This document shows positions 1-6,252 of a stretch of 9,798 nucleotides of DNA, in pieces. The translations under genes and the position numbers were made by a program. Source of the stretch: RGIG1959 sp045651865 (GTDB lineage Bacteria > Bacillota > Clostridia > Oscillospirales > Acutalibacteraceae); the NCBI GenBank assembly GCA_045651865.1, contig JAZRTC010000133.1:1-9798 (forward strand). The letters are read 5' to 3'. A model generated the notes under the pieces. The model had not been told where the DNA came from. It made no database searches and saw nothing but the letters and a program-made list of their open reading frames with translations. Every line of letters begins with the position of its first letter. The first letter of the stretch is position 1.

Positions 1-18
1 GTCCCTCCTTCTCCGCCA
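1..18 (+). tRNA. 3' end of a tRNA gene, probably tRNA-Ser (partial)
   Basis: The first 18 bases read as the tail of a tRNA. Positions 1-2 are the end of the T loop, CCCTC (3-7) is the 3' strand of the T stem, CTTCTCC (8-14) is the 3' strand of the acceptor stem, G15 is the discriminator and CCA (16-18) is encoded. An acceptor stem of GGAGAAG/CTTCTCC with discriminator G matches what is known of Firmicutes serine tRNAs, so serine is the best guess. The anticodon lies outside the window. A rho-independent terminator follows two bases later, which supports this being the end of a transcribed RNA gene. Confidence 0.68.
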
Positions 19-20
19 AG

Positions 21-52
21 AAAAAGCGAAGACCAAAAGGTCTTCGCTTTTT
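21..52 (+). terminator. Rho-independent terminator after the tRNA
   Basis: A perfect 14-bp stem (21-34 with 39-52) closes an AAAA loop. The stem has an A-rich 5' arm and ends in a T run (48-52). It begins two bases after the tRNA CCA, so it ends the tRNA transcript. The A/T symmetry means it could also work on the minus strand. Confidence 0.9.
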
Positions 53-130
53 CTTATGTAGAGGGTCAACCTCGAACCCGAGCGTCGAAGGCGCGGGCAT
101 GGGAATGTAGGTTGCGAGCAAAACTCCTTA
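53..130. other. GC-rich inverted-repeat stretch downstream of the tRNA, no gene
   Basis: No coding signal is seen here. CAACCT (67-72) can pair with AGGTTG (109-114). Inside it, CCCG (77-80) can pair with CGGG (94-97), and CTCGAACCCGAG (71-82) is a near-palindrome. This could be a short interspersed repeat or a folded RNA segment. I cannot tell from one copy. The stretch is clearly more GC-rich than the AT-rich leader that follows. Confidence 0.35.
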
Positions 131-162
131 TGATTATATAATTTCTTTAATGTACCAAAAAA

Positions 163-189
163 CGGACACGCTGTAAGGTATAGTATAGT
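163..189 (+). promoter_or_regulatory. Possible promoter for the nuclease gene (weak)
   Basis: CGGACA (163-168) resembles a -35 box and TATAGT (184-189) resembles a -10 box, but the spacer is only 15 bases. An alternative TATAAT at 137-142 lies within the palindrome ATTATATAAT but has only a poor -35 (TTGCGA, 112-117, spacer 19). The gene needs a promoter between the tRNA terminator and base 217. I cannot choose confidently between these two. Confidence 0.3.
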
Positions 190-216
190 TAACATAAAAT
201 AAAGGAGAGATAATCA

Positions 217-1122
217 ATGAACAAAATGCAACAATTTGATCTGGCGTTGAAGGAACAGGAAATCGGCTCTGTTGATGCAGAGGGCTATACGAAATCGCAT
301 CTTGCGTATCAGAATAAGGCAGAATGGCTTAATTTTGTTGAAGTCATGATGCGTGATTACCCATCTGCTTACAAGAGTTATTCGGAATGCGACGGTAAAG
401 AGCTGGAAGAAAACGATGGCAAACCTCCGAAAATGGCATCCTTTGCATCCTCCAGCCGTATGATTTATCTGGCGGCAAGAGATGCAGACGGCTTTTGTTT
501 TGAGCGAAAACTTCCGACAACGGTCGGTGGTACAGCGAATATGGATGGTTTTGCTGAGCAAGAGGATCAATATATTTTTGTGGAAGCAAAATGTCGTGAA
601 CCGTATACACATAAAAGCGGTCAAATTATCGGAATAAAATATCAACCGTATTATGAAGCATTGAATGAACGGTTTGGTGATCGTTTTTATATTTCTATGG
701 ACGATAAAAATCGAGACAACGGTATGGATGTTGTGTTTTCGGTGGATGGAAAACCTGTTGAGTATTTTGATATCAAGCAAATGTTGTCGCATATTCTTGG
801 TATTGCAACCGCGTATGTAAAAGAGTGCTTTCAAAACGGTGAGGCATATAACCGTTCAAAGGCGATACTCTTTTTGTATTATTTATATGATCCGACTGCT
901 TTAGCGATTGATGAGAGCTTATTATCGGTTTATTGGAAAACTTGCGAAGAGATCTGTCATATCGAATCGGCAGTTTCCTTTAAAAATCTGTTTGTATTTT
1001 CTGTCCGCTATTTGTTGGAGAAAACAAAACTCAGTAGCTGTACTTCGGTCGATGAATCCTCCATACGATTTACATTCGCGCTTTGTGATACCGCCAAATT
1101 CAAATTTGAAATCGGTCTGTAA
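217..1122 (+). CDS. PD-(D/E)XK nuclease-like protein, orphan restriction endonuclease type
   Basis: A 301-residue protein without signal peptide or membrane segment. The visible core is D110 in a GTANMDGF segment, followed by a hydrophobic strand and E123-A-K125 (YIFVEAKC). This is the D...(D/E)xK arrangement of the PD-(D/E)XK nuclease fold, with E96 a possible extra acidic residue. Further on, FDIKQMLSHILGIA (184-197) looks like a conserved helix, followed by a hydrophobic strand (KAILFLYYLYDP). The pattern is reminiscent of PGN_0703-like putative restriction endonucleases, which I name from memory only. The start is set by AAAGGAGA (201-208), nine bases upstream. No methyltransferase or specificity subunit is adjacent, so it would be a solitary nuclease. 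The gene is more AT-rich than the minus-strand genes and sits directly beside a tRNA, consistent with horizontal acquisition. Nuclease activity and target are inferred. Confidence 0.7.
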   Translation: MNKMQQFDLALKEQEIGSVDAEGYTKSHLAYQNKAEWLNFVEVMMRDYPSAYKSYSECDGKELEENDGKPPKMASFASSSRMIYLAARDADGFCFERKLPTTVGGTANMDGFAEQEDQYIFVEAKCREPYTHKSGQIIGIKYQPYYEALNERFGDRFYISMDDKNRDNGMDVVFSVDGKPVEYFDIKQMLSHILGIATAYVKECFQNGEAYNRSKAILFLYYLYDPTALAIDESLLSVYWKTCEEICHIESAVSFKNLFVFSVRYLLEKTKLSSCTSVDESSIRFTFALCDTAKFKFEIGL

Positions 1123-1134
1123 TACATTAAAAAG

Positions 1135-1170
1135 AAACCTGCCCGCCCTCGATTGAGGGCGGGCAGGTTT
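1135..1170. terminator. Bidirectional terminator between converging genes
   Basis: A perfect 16-bp stem (1135-1150 with 1155-1170) closes a GATT loop. It is GC-rich in the centre, with AAA/TTT at the base and T-rich sequence following on both strands (TTTTACTTTT on plus, TTTCTTTTT on minus). It serves both the nuclease gene ending at 1122 and the giant gene ending at 1192, and occupies nearly the whole gap between them. Confidence 0.92.
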
Positions 1171-1191
1171 TACTTTTGGATGATTTGTTTA

Positions 1192-1377
1192 TCAAATCAG
1201 ACCGTTGACGATATAGAACAAGCGGGCAGCATCATAGAGATTGATCACGCCGTCGCCGTTCATATCGGCAACCGATGCTTCTTCGTCTGTCAGCGAATCA
1301 ATACCATTGACCACATAGAACAGACGGGTGGCATCATTTAGATCAGCAGTGCCGTCACCGTTAAGATCGCCGATGAC
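1192..1377 (-). other. Type I dockerin domain
   Basis: The last 61 residues carry two calcium-loop/helix units: GDLNGDGTADLNDATRLFYV, and ADMNGDGVINLYDA followed by ARLFYIV. Both have the D-x-N-x-D-G loop of dockerins, and the paired helices are nearly identical. The domain should dock to a cohesin on a scaffoldin or anchoring protein, none of which is in this window. Confidence 0.93.
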
Positions 1378-4300
1378 GATTTCGACAGCGGGGAGGATGA
1401 CACTCAGACGAGTAGTAAGGAGTGTGCACGCTTCGTCCAGCCAGTAGCCTTCGCAGTCAGGGCAATGCCAGTATTCCACATTACCGTTTTCGGTAGTGGT
1501 GGGTGCAACAGCTTCCACATGAATGAGGTTTTCCGAGCCGACTGCCGGAAGGATCACACGCTTAGCGTTAGTCAGCTGGGTCAGTGCTTCGTCCTGCCAG
1601 AATTGCTCACAATCCGAGCAGTACCAATACTCAATATGACCGTTGGAGTGGCATCCGGGGTCAACCGCATCGAAGTGAACGAGGTTGCCTTCGCCTGTTG
1701 CGGGAAGGATCACATTCTTCGAGTTGGTCACCTGCGTCAACGCTTCATCCTGCCAGAAGCCTTCGCACTCGGTGCAGTACCAATACTCAATGTTGCCGAT
1801 GTAGTGGCAGCCGGGCTCCACAGCATCGAAATGAACGATGTCGTGAACAGGAGCGTCGTTGATCGGCTCCGAACCAAAGAAGAGGTAGGAGAGGATCACA
1901 TTGGAACCGGCAGTGGGATAGAAGGTGATCTGGTTGATGATCCAGGTCTGTGCCGAGCTTGTGAGCAAGGTGCGCATATCAATACAACCGGTCTGGCTGT
2001 TCGTAGAGTATTGCTCTTTTCCTGTGTAGGAATCCCAGGTGGGAATGCTTTGGTTGATAAACGGGGTTCCCGTGCTCGAATCCAGGAAGGTGAACCACGG
2101 CGAGTAGTTGGAGTTGTTGTACATACCAAAGGTGAAGCTCGAACCCTCGGACATCGCAAACGAATAATAGAGATATGGGGTCTTGCTGATGTCGATCTCA
2201 AGACCGAGCGGCGCGCTCGACGAGTTACCGATGGTTACCCAAGAGTTGACAGTCGGATGCGCCGGGTACTTGATGGCTTCGAGGATATCGAATTTCTCGG
2301 CAACCTCGGGCGCCTTCTGTGCCGCGTGAGCAAAGTAGGGGTTCTGCGGCGTTGCGGCAGGACCGTAGGTGGTCAGGTTCTCATCCCATACATAAGTGTC
2401 ATTGGGCACCATTTCGGCAACATTCAAGGTGAAGGTACCTTTGCCCTTGATCAGAATGATGAACTGCTGGAAGTAGCAGGAGGACTTATCCTTGATGCTG
2501 GTGGACAGATCGCGGATTTCCATCTGCACATCGTAGTCACCTGCGGCGGCACCGTCATTTTCAATCGTGAAGAGCGACGGATAGTTCGACGAGGTGTTCA
2601 GCCACTGGCTGGTGCCGTCGACCGTGCTGGTGACCTGCACAGCCATCTTGAAGGGAACATCGGTGGAGAAGTCCATATGCAGGGAGTTGAGCTTCTCAAG
2701 GTTGAAGTATTCCGCGTTATCCAGTGTGATGCGCAGATCAACATCGCCGGTGTTGACAGCAGTCAGTACACCGTTTTCGATGGTCACAGTGCCTTCGCCC
2801 GCCACAAGCGTCCATTCGTCGTCGCCTTCGGGGATAAGATCAAGCTTCTTGTCTTCCACGGGAGGCGGTGCCACATAATCGGTGATCTGCAGCTGACGGA
2901 CAGTCACAGCAGAAGCGGTGGAAGTGCCGATTGCAAACACGGAGACGGACTTGATAACAGCAGTATCGGAATCGGTGACAATGTTTGCAAGCGGAATGCT
3001 GGCTGTGAATGTACCCGCAAGCAGATCGCCGCTGCCGCCGTCCAGTTTGGTGGTGATGTATTTGTTGATTGTCACGAGCTTATTGTTGATTATCAGATCA
3101 ATACGGCCTTGAGATGTAACATCGAGGTCGACCACAATCTGATGATCTGCAACCGTATAGGTGAGAGGAGTGGGGAATGTGTAGGTTGCGCTGGGCCACT
3201 GGTTGTTGGTGTTTTCAAAAACCGTGACTTTCTGATCGTTGCGGTAGATGTTCATGGAATTGGAAGGATTGGGAACCCACTTGCTTTCGTCAGCGGGCAA
3301 CAGGCTTCCTTCGGGTTCTTCGATGACATCTGCCAGAAGCTTCAGCTTATCAACCGCGTTACGAAGTTTCAGCGTGATAAGGTTGAGGTCAGCCTGCGTA
3401 GCAATATCGTTGCTGTTCAATGCACGGTTAGCATCGGTCAGCGCCTTTTGCACGGCGTTCCATGTACCGGTGGTGTACAGCGAAGCATCAAGTGCATTGA
3501 CCTCGTCGACCAATTCCTGAAGCGCGGTTTTGTCGATCTCTGTGCTTGTAGCAGGATCGGTCAGCAGCTCCACATACTTGTAATCCACAGTATCGGGATT
3601 GGTGCTGAGATCCGCGTATTGCGGCGAGCCGTCGCCGGGAACGAGGTAGAGGTAGGTTCTCGAAACATTGATCGTTGCAGACGGATCCATACCAAACTTC
3701 GTAAACGCTTCGGTGATATCGTACACGCCGTTATATACACCGTTCATACTGTCGCAGTCAATGCGGTTGAAGGCGTTGTCAACTGCGTGATTGATGACGA
3801 TAGTACCCGACATATTCGCCTGAGATACAGCAAGATGGATACTCCACGCACAGTCTGCATCGACATCCAGTTTGACATAAATCTTGCCGTTATTGGCTTT
3901 GATAGCGTAGGAATCGCCGATGTTGACGGATGCCCAGCCGTTCTTGGTATTGCGCGACAGCTTGAAGCCTGTACCGTCGAGCGCTGTTTTGATGGTATCC
4001 GATGTTGCCCATTTCGAAGGATCCATATCGTAGTTGTGAATGGAAACGAGCTGGCTTTCGTCGATGACTTCGACGGAGGTCTTCATGGCGCCGAGCATAC
4101 GGGACAGCAGGAAATAGGCGGTCGAAACCTCAGAAGCATCGGTCATATCGATTGCCTTGACATCTTCCAGTACAAAGCCGAGATATTCGACCGATTGCTC
4201 GGTATAAACGCTCAGATCAAGCGCTTCTGCATAAGCAATCAGATCTTCCAGCGCAGCGAGGTCAACGGGAGCGTTGGTACCTTGCGCGGGAGTTTCGGGA

Positions 4301-6156
4301 TAATGCGTATAGGAAACATGGTGGTAGGTCGTCATATCCGTCGCAGAAGGTGTTTCGATAATATCTTCTTCGATGGGTTCCGAACCAAAGAACATGTAGT
4401 TTACGGTAACGCCTTTTGCTTGGGAGTTGTAGAATGTCAGCTGCGTGACAATCCAGGTTGCTTTGTTCGGGTCGGTCGAAATCGTGCGCATATCCACGCA
4501 ACCCGTTTCGGGAGCGGTGATATATTGCTCACGGTTTTTGTAGGAATCCCAGTTACCGTTGCCGTTGTTCAGGTAAGCACCTTCGCCGGTAGCATCACGG
4601 AACACCAGCCACGGAGCGTAGTTGGTATTGTTCACGAGAGCAAAAGTAAAGTTGCCGCCTTCGGGAACATCAATTGAATAATACAGATACGGGGTCTTTG
4701 TAAGATCGACATTCAGGTTAAGACCCGGATACTGAATCCAACCGGTGTTGACGGTGTTGTCAGAAAGCCCTGCTTTCGAGAGGAGATCGGTCTTATATGC
4801 CACATTCGGAGCTTCGCTTGCCGCATGTGCATAATACGGAGCAGCAGGGGTAGCCGCGGGAGTGGTTTCGATGGGAGTTTCCGTTTCGGTGTTGTCCGCT
4901 TTCTTCGTGATCACAATGGCAGAAGGTGTCATGTAAGCATCTTCTGCAGCGATTTCTTCGCCAAGTACATAAGACGAGAAATTATTGGTCGCAAGAGCGC
5001 GGTTGGGGACACCACAGTTCAGGTCAATCGAAATATTCTCGCGATCGCCATAGGGGTTGTATTTTCCTGTGACGGGAGAGTAGGTAATGCTCGAAAGAGT
5101 GCTGCCCTCAACGGTCAACAGGCGAATGTAGCCATCACCGCAGCAAGAGGGAACAGCGCCGATATAGTGTTCGTTTTCATAGAAGTCCGGATCCTCTGCC
5201 TCGACAAATTGATAGTCGGCCAGAAGCTCATAAACAATGCGTCCGTCGGAAGCTGTCACTTCATTGACGATGGAGCCGTCGTCGTGACCGCAAAGAACCG
5301 CTTTGACATTCGGGTTGGGGTCAACGATCTCGTCGAAGATCAGCTGTGCACGGGATTTCGGTGCACGATCTGCCGTGGCGGCATCCAGATATTGGTGAGT
5401 TGCGATGATGGCGGTGCGATGGTTATAGCGTTGCAGCACATCGTTTGCCCATGCAATCGTCTCGTCGGTAGCTTCCACGCCGTAGCCGAGATACATAATG
5501 ATGAAATCGACATTACCGATCGTGATAAGGTCATAATGCGAGATGTTGTTGTTCAGGCTACCGCCGTACCACGGTTGATCGTTGTAACGGTCAGCACTGA
5601 AGTATTGCAGATACTTGGAATAATCCACATCCGCATCGCCCGCGGAATAATCGGGGCTGTTGAAGGTTTTTACATCGTGGTTACCCGACACAAGACCGTT
5701 GGGCATACCAACTTCGTCAACATAGGACATCGCTTTGTCAGCGACTTCCCACTGCTTGACGGCGGCAGATGTGGAGGGGAGATCGTCCACGATATCGCCC
5801 GTGGTCATAATGTAGCCGACATTGCCTGCGAGATATTCGCTTGCGGCATATTGATAGACCTGATAATAGAAGTCGTACAGATCTTCAAATTTGGTGTAGT
5901 GCTGAGGGTCGGTCGACCAGATCATGGTGTTCGAGCCGTTGGTGACATAGTCAAGGATCGCCATGACATGTATCGCGTCGTTGTCGGCATAGGTTGCCAC
6001 ATCCACGGAAGCGGAAACAGAATCCGAACCGGTAATTGTGCCCAGTGTATCCCAAGCGGCAGTGGCAGGGTTGTATACCTTAACTGCGATGCGCTCGCCC
6101 GCAAGAGTCGAGCCTGAGTAGCGTACAACGACTTCACCGTCGGTCTTGCCGTTCAA
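1192..6156 (-). CDS. Main body: metallophosphoesterase, binding-type modules, FIVAR, dockerin (no signal peptide of its own)
   Basis: The frame is open from 6249, but the first near-start codon is TTG at 6154-6156 with no ribosome site before it, so independent translation is doubtful. Metallophosphoesterase metal-site motifs appear in order (full-length numbering): TDPQH (D286, H289), GDIVDD (D324), GNHD (361-364), ATHQ (H457) and GHDD (493-496). The TDPQHY opening resembles YvnB-type secreted calcineurin-like phosphatases. A Thr/Pro-rich linker follows, then module A1, a FIVAR-like helical pair, beta-rich modules, a second FIVAR, module A2, three C-x-x-C repeats and a type I dockerin. Dockerins bind cohesins on scaffoldins or the cell surface, so the intact protein should act outside the cell as part of a complex. 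Its substrate is unknown. Coding quality is good throughout. Confidence 0.85.
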   Translation of the reverse strand: MNGKTDGEVVVRYSGSTLAGERIAVKVYNPATAAWDTLGTITGSDSVSASVDVATYADNDAIHVMAILDYVTNGSNTMIWSTDPQHYTKFEDLYDFYYQVYQYAASEYLAGNVGYIMTTGDIVDDLPSTSAAVKQWEVADKAMSYVDEVGMPNGLVSGNHDVKTFNSPDYSAGDADVDYSKYLQYFSADRYNDQPWYGGSLNNNISHYDLITIGNVDFIIMYLGYGVEATDETIAWANDVLQRYNHRTAIIATHQYLDAATADRAPKSRAQLIFDEIVDPNPNVKAVLCGHDDGSIVNEVTASDGRIVYELLADYQFVEAEDPDFYENEHYIGAVPSCCGDGYIRLLTVEGSTLSSITYSPVTGKYNPYGDRENISIDLNCGVPNRALATNNFSSYVLGEEIAAEDAYMTPSAIVITKKADNTETETPIETTPAATPAAPYYAHAASEAPNVAYKTDLLSKAGLSDNTVNTGWIQYPGLNLNVDLTKTPYLYYSIDVPEGGNFTFALVNNTNYAPWLVFRDATGEGAYLNNGNGNWDSYKNREQYITAPETGCVDMRTISTDPNKATWIVTQLTFYNSQAKGVTVNYMFFGSEPIEEDIIETPSATDMTTYHHVSYTHYPETPAQGTNAPVDLAALEDLIAYAEALDLSVYTEQSVEYLGFVLEDVKAIDMTDASEVSTAYFLLSRMLGAMKTSVEVIDESQLVSIHNYDMDPSKWATSDTIKTALDGTGFKLSRNTKNGWASVNIGDSYAIKANNGKIYVKLDVDADCAWSIHLAVSQANMSGTIVINHAVDNAFNRIDCDSMNGVYNGVYDITEAFTKFGMDPSATINVSRTYLYLVPGDGSPQYADLSTNPDTVDYKYVELLTDPATSTEIDKTALQELVDEVNALDASLYTTGTWNAVQKALTDANRALNSNDIATQADLNLITLKLRNAVDKLKLLADVIEEPEGSLLPADESKWVPNPSNSMNIYRNDQKVTVFENTNNQWPSATYTFPTPLTYTVADHQIVVDLDVTSQGRIDLIINNKLVTINKYITTKLDGGSGDLLAGTFTASIPLANIVTDSDTAVIKSVSVFAIGTSTASAVTVRQLQITDYVAPPPVEDKKLDLIPEGDDEWTLVAGEGTVTIENGVLTAVNTGDVDLRITLDNAEYFNLEKLNSLHMDFSTDVPFKMAVQVTSTVDGTSQWLNTSSNYPSLFTIENDGAAAGDYDVQMEIRDLSTSIKDKSSCYFQQFIILIKGKGTFTLNVAEMVPNDTYVWDENLTTYGPAATPQNPYFAHAAQKAPEVAEKFDILEAIKYPAHPTVNSWVTIGNSSSAPLGLEIDISKTPYLYYSFAMSEGSSFTFGMYNNSNYSPWFTFLDSSTGTPFINQSIPTWDSYTGKEQYSTNSQTGCIDMRTLLTSSAQTWIINQITFYPTAGSNVILSYLFFGSEPINDAPVHDIVHFDAVEPGCHYIGNIEYWYCTECEGFWQDEALTQVTNSKNVILPATGEGNLVHFDAVDPGCHSNGHIEYWYCSDCEQFWQDEALTQLTNAKRVILPAVGSENLIHVEAVAPTTTENGNVEYWHCPDCEGYWLDEACTLLTTRLSVILPAVEIVIGDLNGDGTADLNDATRLFYVVNGIDSLTDEEASVADMNGDGVINLYDAARLFYIVNGLI
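1381..1839 (-). repeat. Three tandem ~52-residue Cys/His repeats
   Basis: Units at 1684-1839, 1528-1683 and 1381-1527. The first two are nearly identical: VHFDAV(E/D)PGCH, GxIEYWYCxxC, FWQDEALTQ(V/L)TN, VILPA. Each carries Cys-His plus Cys-x-x-Cys, a possible metal-binding set. The third lacks the GCH part (APTTTENG) but keeps EYWHCPDC and gains an extra Cys (DEAC). Such repeats are familiar in surface proteins of gut Firmicutes; their role is unknown. Confidence 0.8.
1858..2352 (-). repeat. Duplicated module A, copy 2
   Basis: Second copy (full-length 1472-1636) of the module at 4372-4851, keeping the same landmarks: PYFAHAA, KTPYLYYS, NNSNYSPW, WDSY, EQY, TGCIDMRT, TWI, TFY and FFGSEPI. 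The loops between landmarks differ while the landmarks hold, which is what is expected for an old intragenic duplication under selection. Confidence 0.8.
2389..2850 (-). other. Beta-rich module X3
   Basis: About 154 residues (full-length 1306-1459) opening LDLIPEGDDEWTLVAG, with strands such as GTVTIENGVLTAVNTGDVDL and GKGTFTLNVAEMVPND. It has the look of the carbohydrate-binding type modules that precede dockerins in clostridial secreted enzymes, but I recognise no family-defining residue. Confidence 0.45.
2872..3306 (-). other. Beta-rich module X2
   Basis: About 145 residues (full-length 1154-1298) opening SLLPADESKWVPNP. Strand-like runs such as HQIVVDLDVTSQGRIDLIIN and IKSVSVFAIG suggest a jelly-roll or similar fold. 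It is followed by a proline linker (VAPPPVEDKK). Function unknown; a binding role is only an inference from position. Confidence 0.45.
3322..3537 (-). other. FIVAR-like helical segment 2
   Basis: About 72 residues (full-length 1077-1148) beginning DKTALQELVDEVNALDASLY, followed by TWNAVQKALTDANRAL and LRNAVDKLK. This is a clearer FIVAR match than segment 1, with the typical L-x-x-L-V-x-x-(V/A) start and helix-rich composition. Confidence 0.75.
3553..4053 (-). other. Beta-rich module X1
   Basis: About 167 residues (full-length 905-1071) opening with MDPSKWATSD. It has alternating strands and no catalytic motif that I recognise. The opening is shared loosely with X2 (ADESKW) and X3 (EGDDEW), so the three may be divergent copies of one binding module. 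No family assigned. Confidence 0.45.
4072..4263 (-). other. FIVAR-like helical segment 1
   Basis: About 64 residues (full-length 835-898) beginning LAALEDLIAYAEALDLSVYT, with regularly spaced Leu, Ala and Glu and a central Y-T pair. This is the three-helix FIVAR style found in secreted clostridial proteins, where it acts as a spacer or sugar-binding unit. Confidence 0.6.
4372..4851 (-). repeat. Duplicated module A, copy 1
   Basis: About 160 residues (full-length 639-798) that recur at 1858-2352. Shared landmarks are P-Y-(Y/F)-AHAA, KTPYLYYS, NN(T/S)NY(A/S)PW, WDSY followed two residues later by EQY, TGC(V/I)DMRT, TWI, TFY and FFGSEPI. The pattern of alternating aromatic and polar residues suggests a beta-sandwich, possibly a carbohydrate-binding or surface-binding module. 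I do not recognise a named family. Confidence 0.8.
5017..5949 (-). other. Metallophosphoesterase (calcineurin-like, YvnB-type) domain
   Basis: Residues about 273-583 of the restored protein. Motifs in order are TDPQHY, TTGDIVDD, VSGNHD, IATHQ and LCGHDDG. They provide the usual two-metal ligands, except that the last motif is GHDD where GHxH is common, so Asp may replace the final His. The domain would hydrolyse a phosphomonoester or phosphodiester outside the cell. The natural substrate cannot be read from sequence. Confidence 0.85.
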
Positions 6157-6249
6157 AGCTACATCAAAGGTTTGATACGGAATGCCCGAGGTAGAGGCGT
6201 TTTCGACGCTTTCGTTGAAATAACGAACGCCATGGGTCGTGTAAGCGTC

Positions 6250-6252
6250 TTA
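6250..6252 (-). other. Premature in-frame TAA stop codon
   Basis: Plus-strand TTA at 6250-6252 reads as TAA between codons for GDAIQ and DAYTTHG in the frame of the giant gene. One base change would restore a sense codon (for example TAC/TAT Tyr, CAA Gln or AAA Lys). There is no ribosome site or usable start just downstream to rescue translation. Confidence 0.9.

Noticed and set aside
217..1122. Toxin-antitoxin or complete restriction-modification system
   Set aside because: There is only one gene between the tRNA and the converging terminator; no small partner gene or methylase motif is visible.
1123..1191. Attachment-site repeat of the tRNA 3' end marking the far edge of an integrated element
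   Set aside because: I could not find a copy of CTTCTCCGCCA or a near match here; the stretch holds only the terminator. Also no integrase is present.
1381..1839. CRISPR-like array
   Set aside because: The periodicity is 156 bases, in frame, and encodes a protein repeat; there are no short constant repeats with unique spacers.
1465..4677. A 1070-residue plus-strand open frame
   Set aside because: It lies entirely antisense to the giant gene, lacks a ribosome site, gives Arg/Cys/His-rich sequence without domains, and is explained by codon bias of the minus-strand gene.
4825..6117. A 430-residue plus-strand open frame
   Set aside because: Same reason: antisense shadow of the metallophosphoesterase region, with no start signals or recognisable domains.
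6250..6252. General reassignment of TAA to a sense codon
   Set aside because: The nuclease, ACT and 114-aa genes all end in TAA at sensible protein ends, so TAA is a working stop in this organism.
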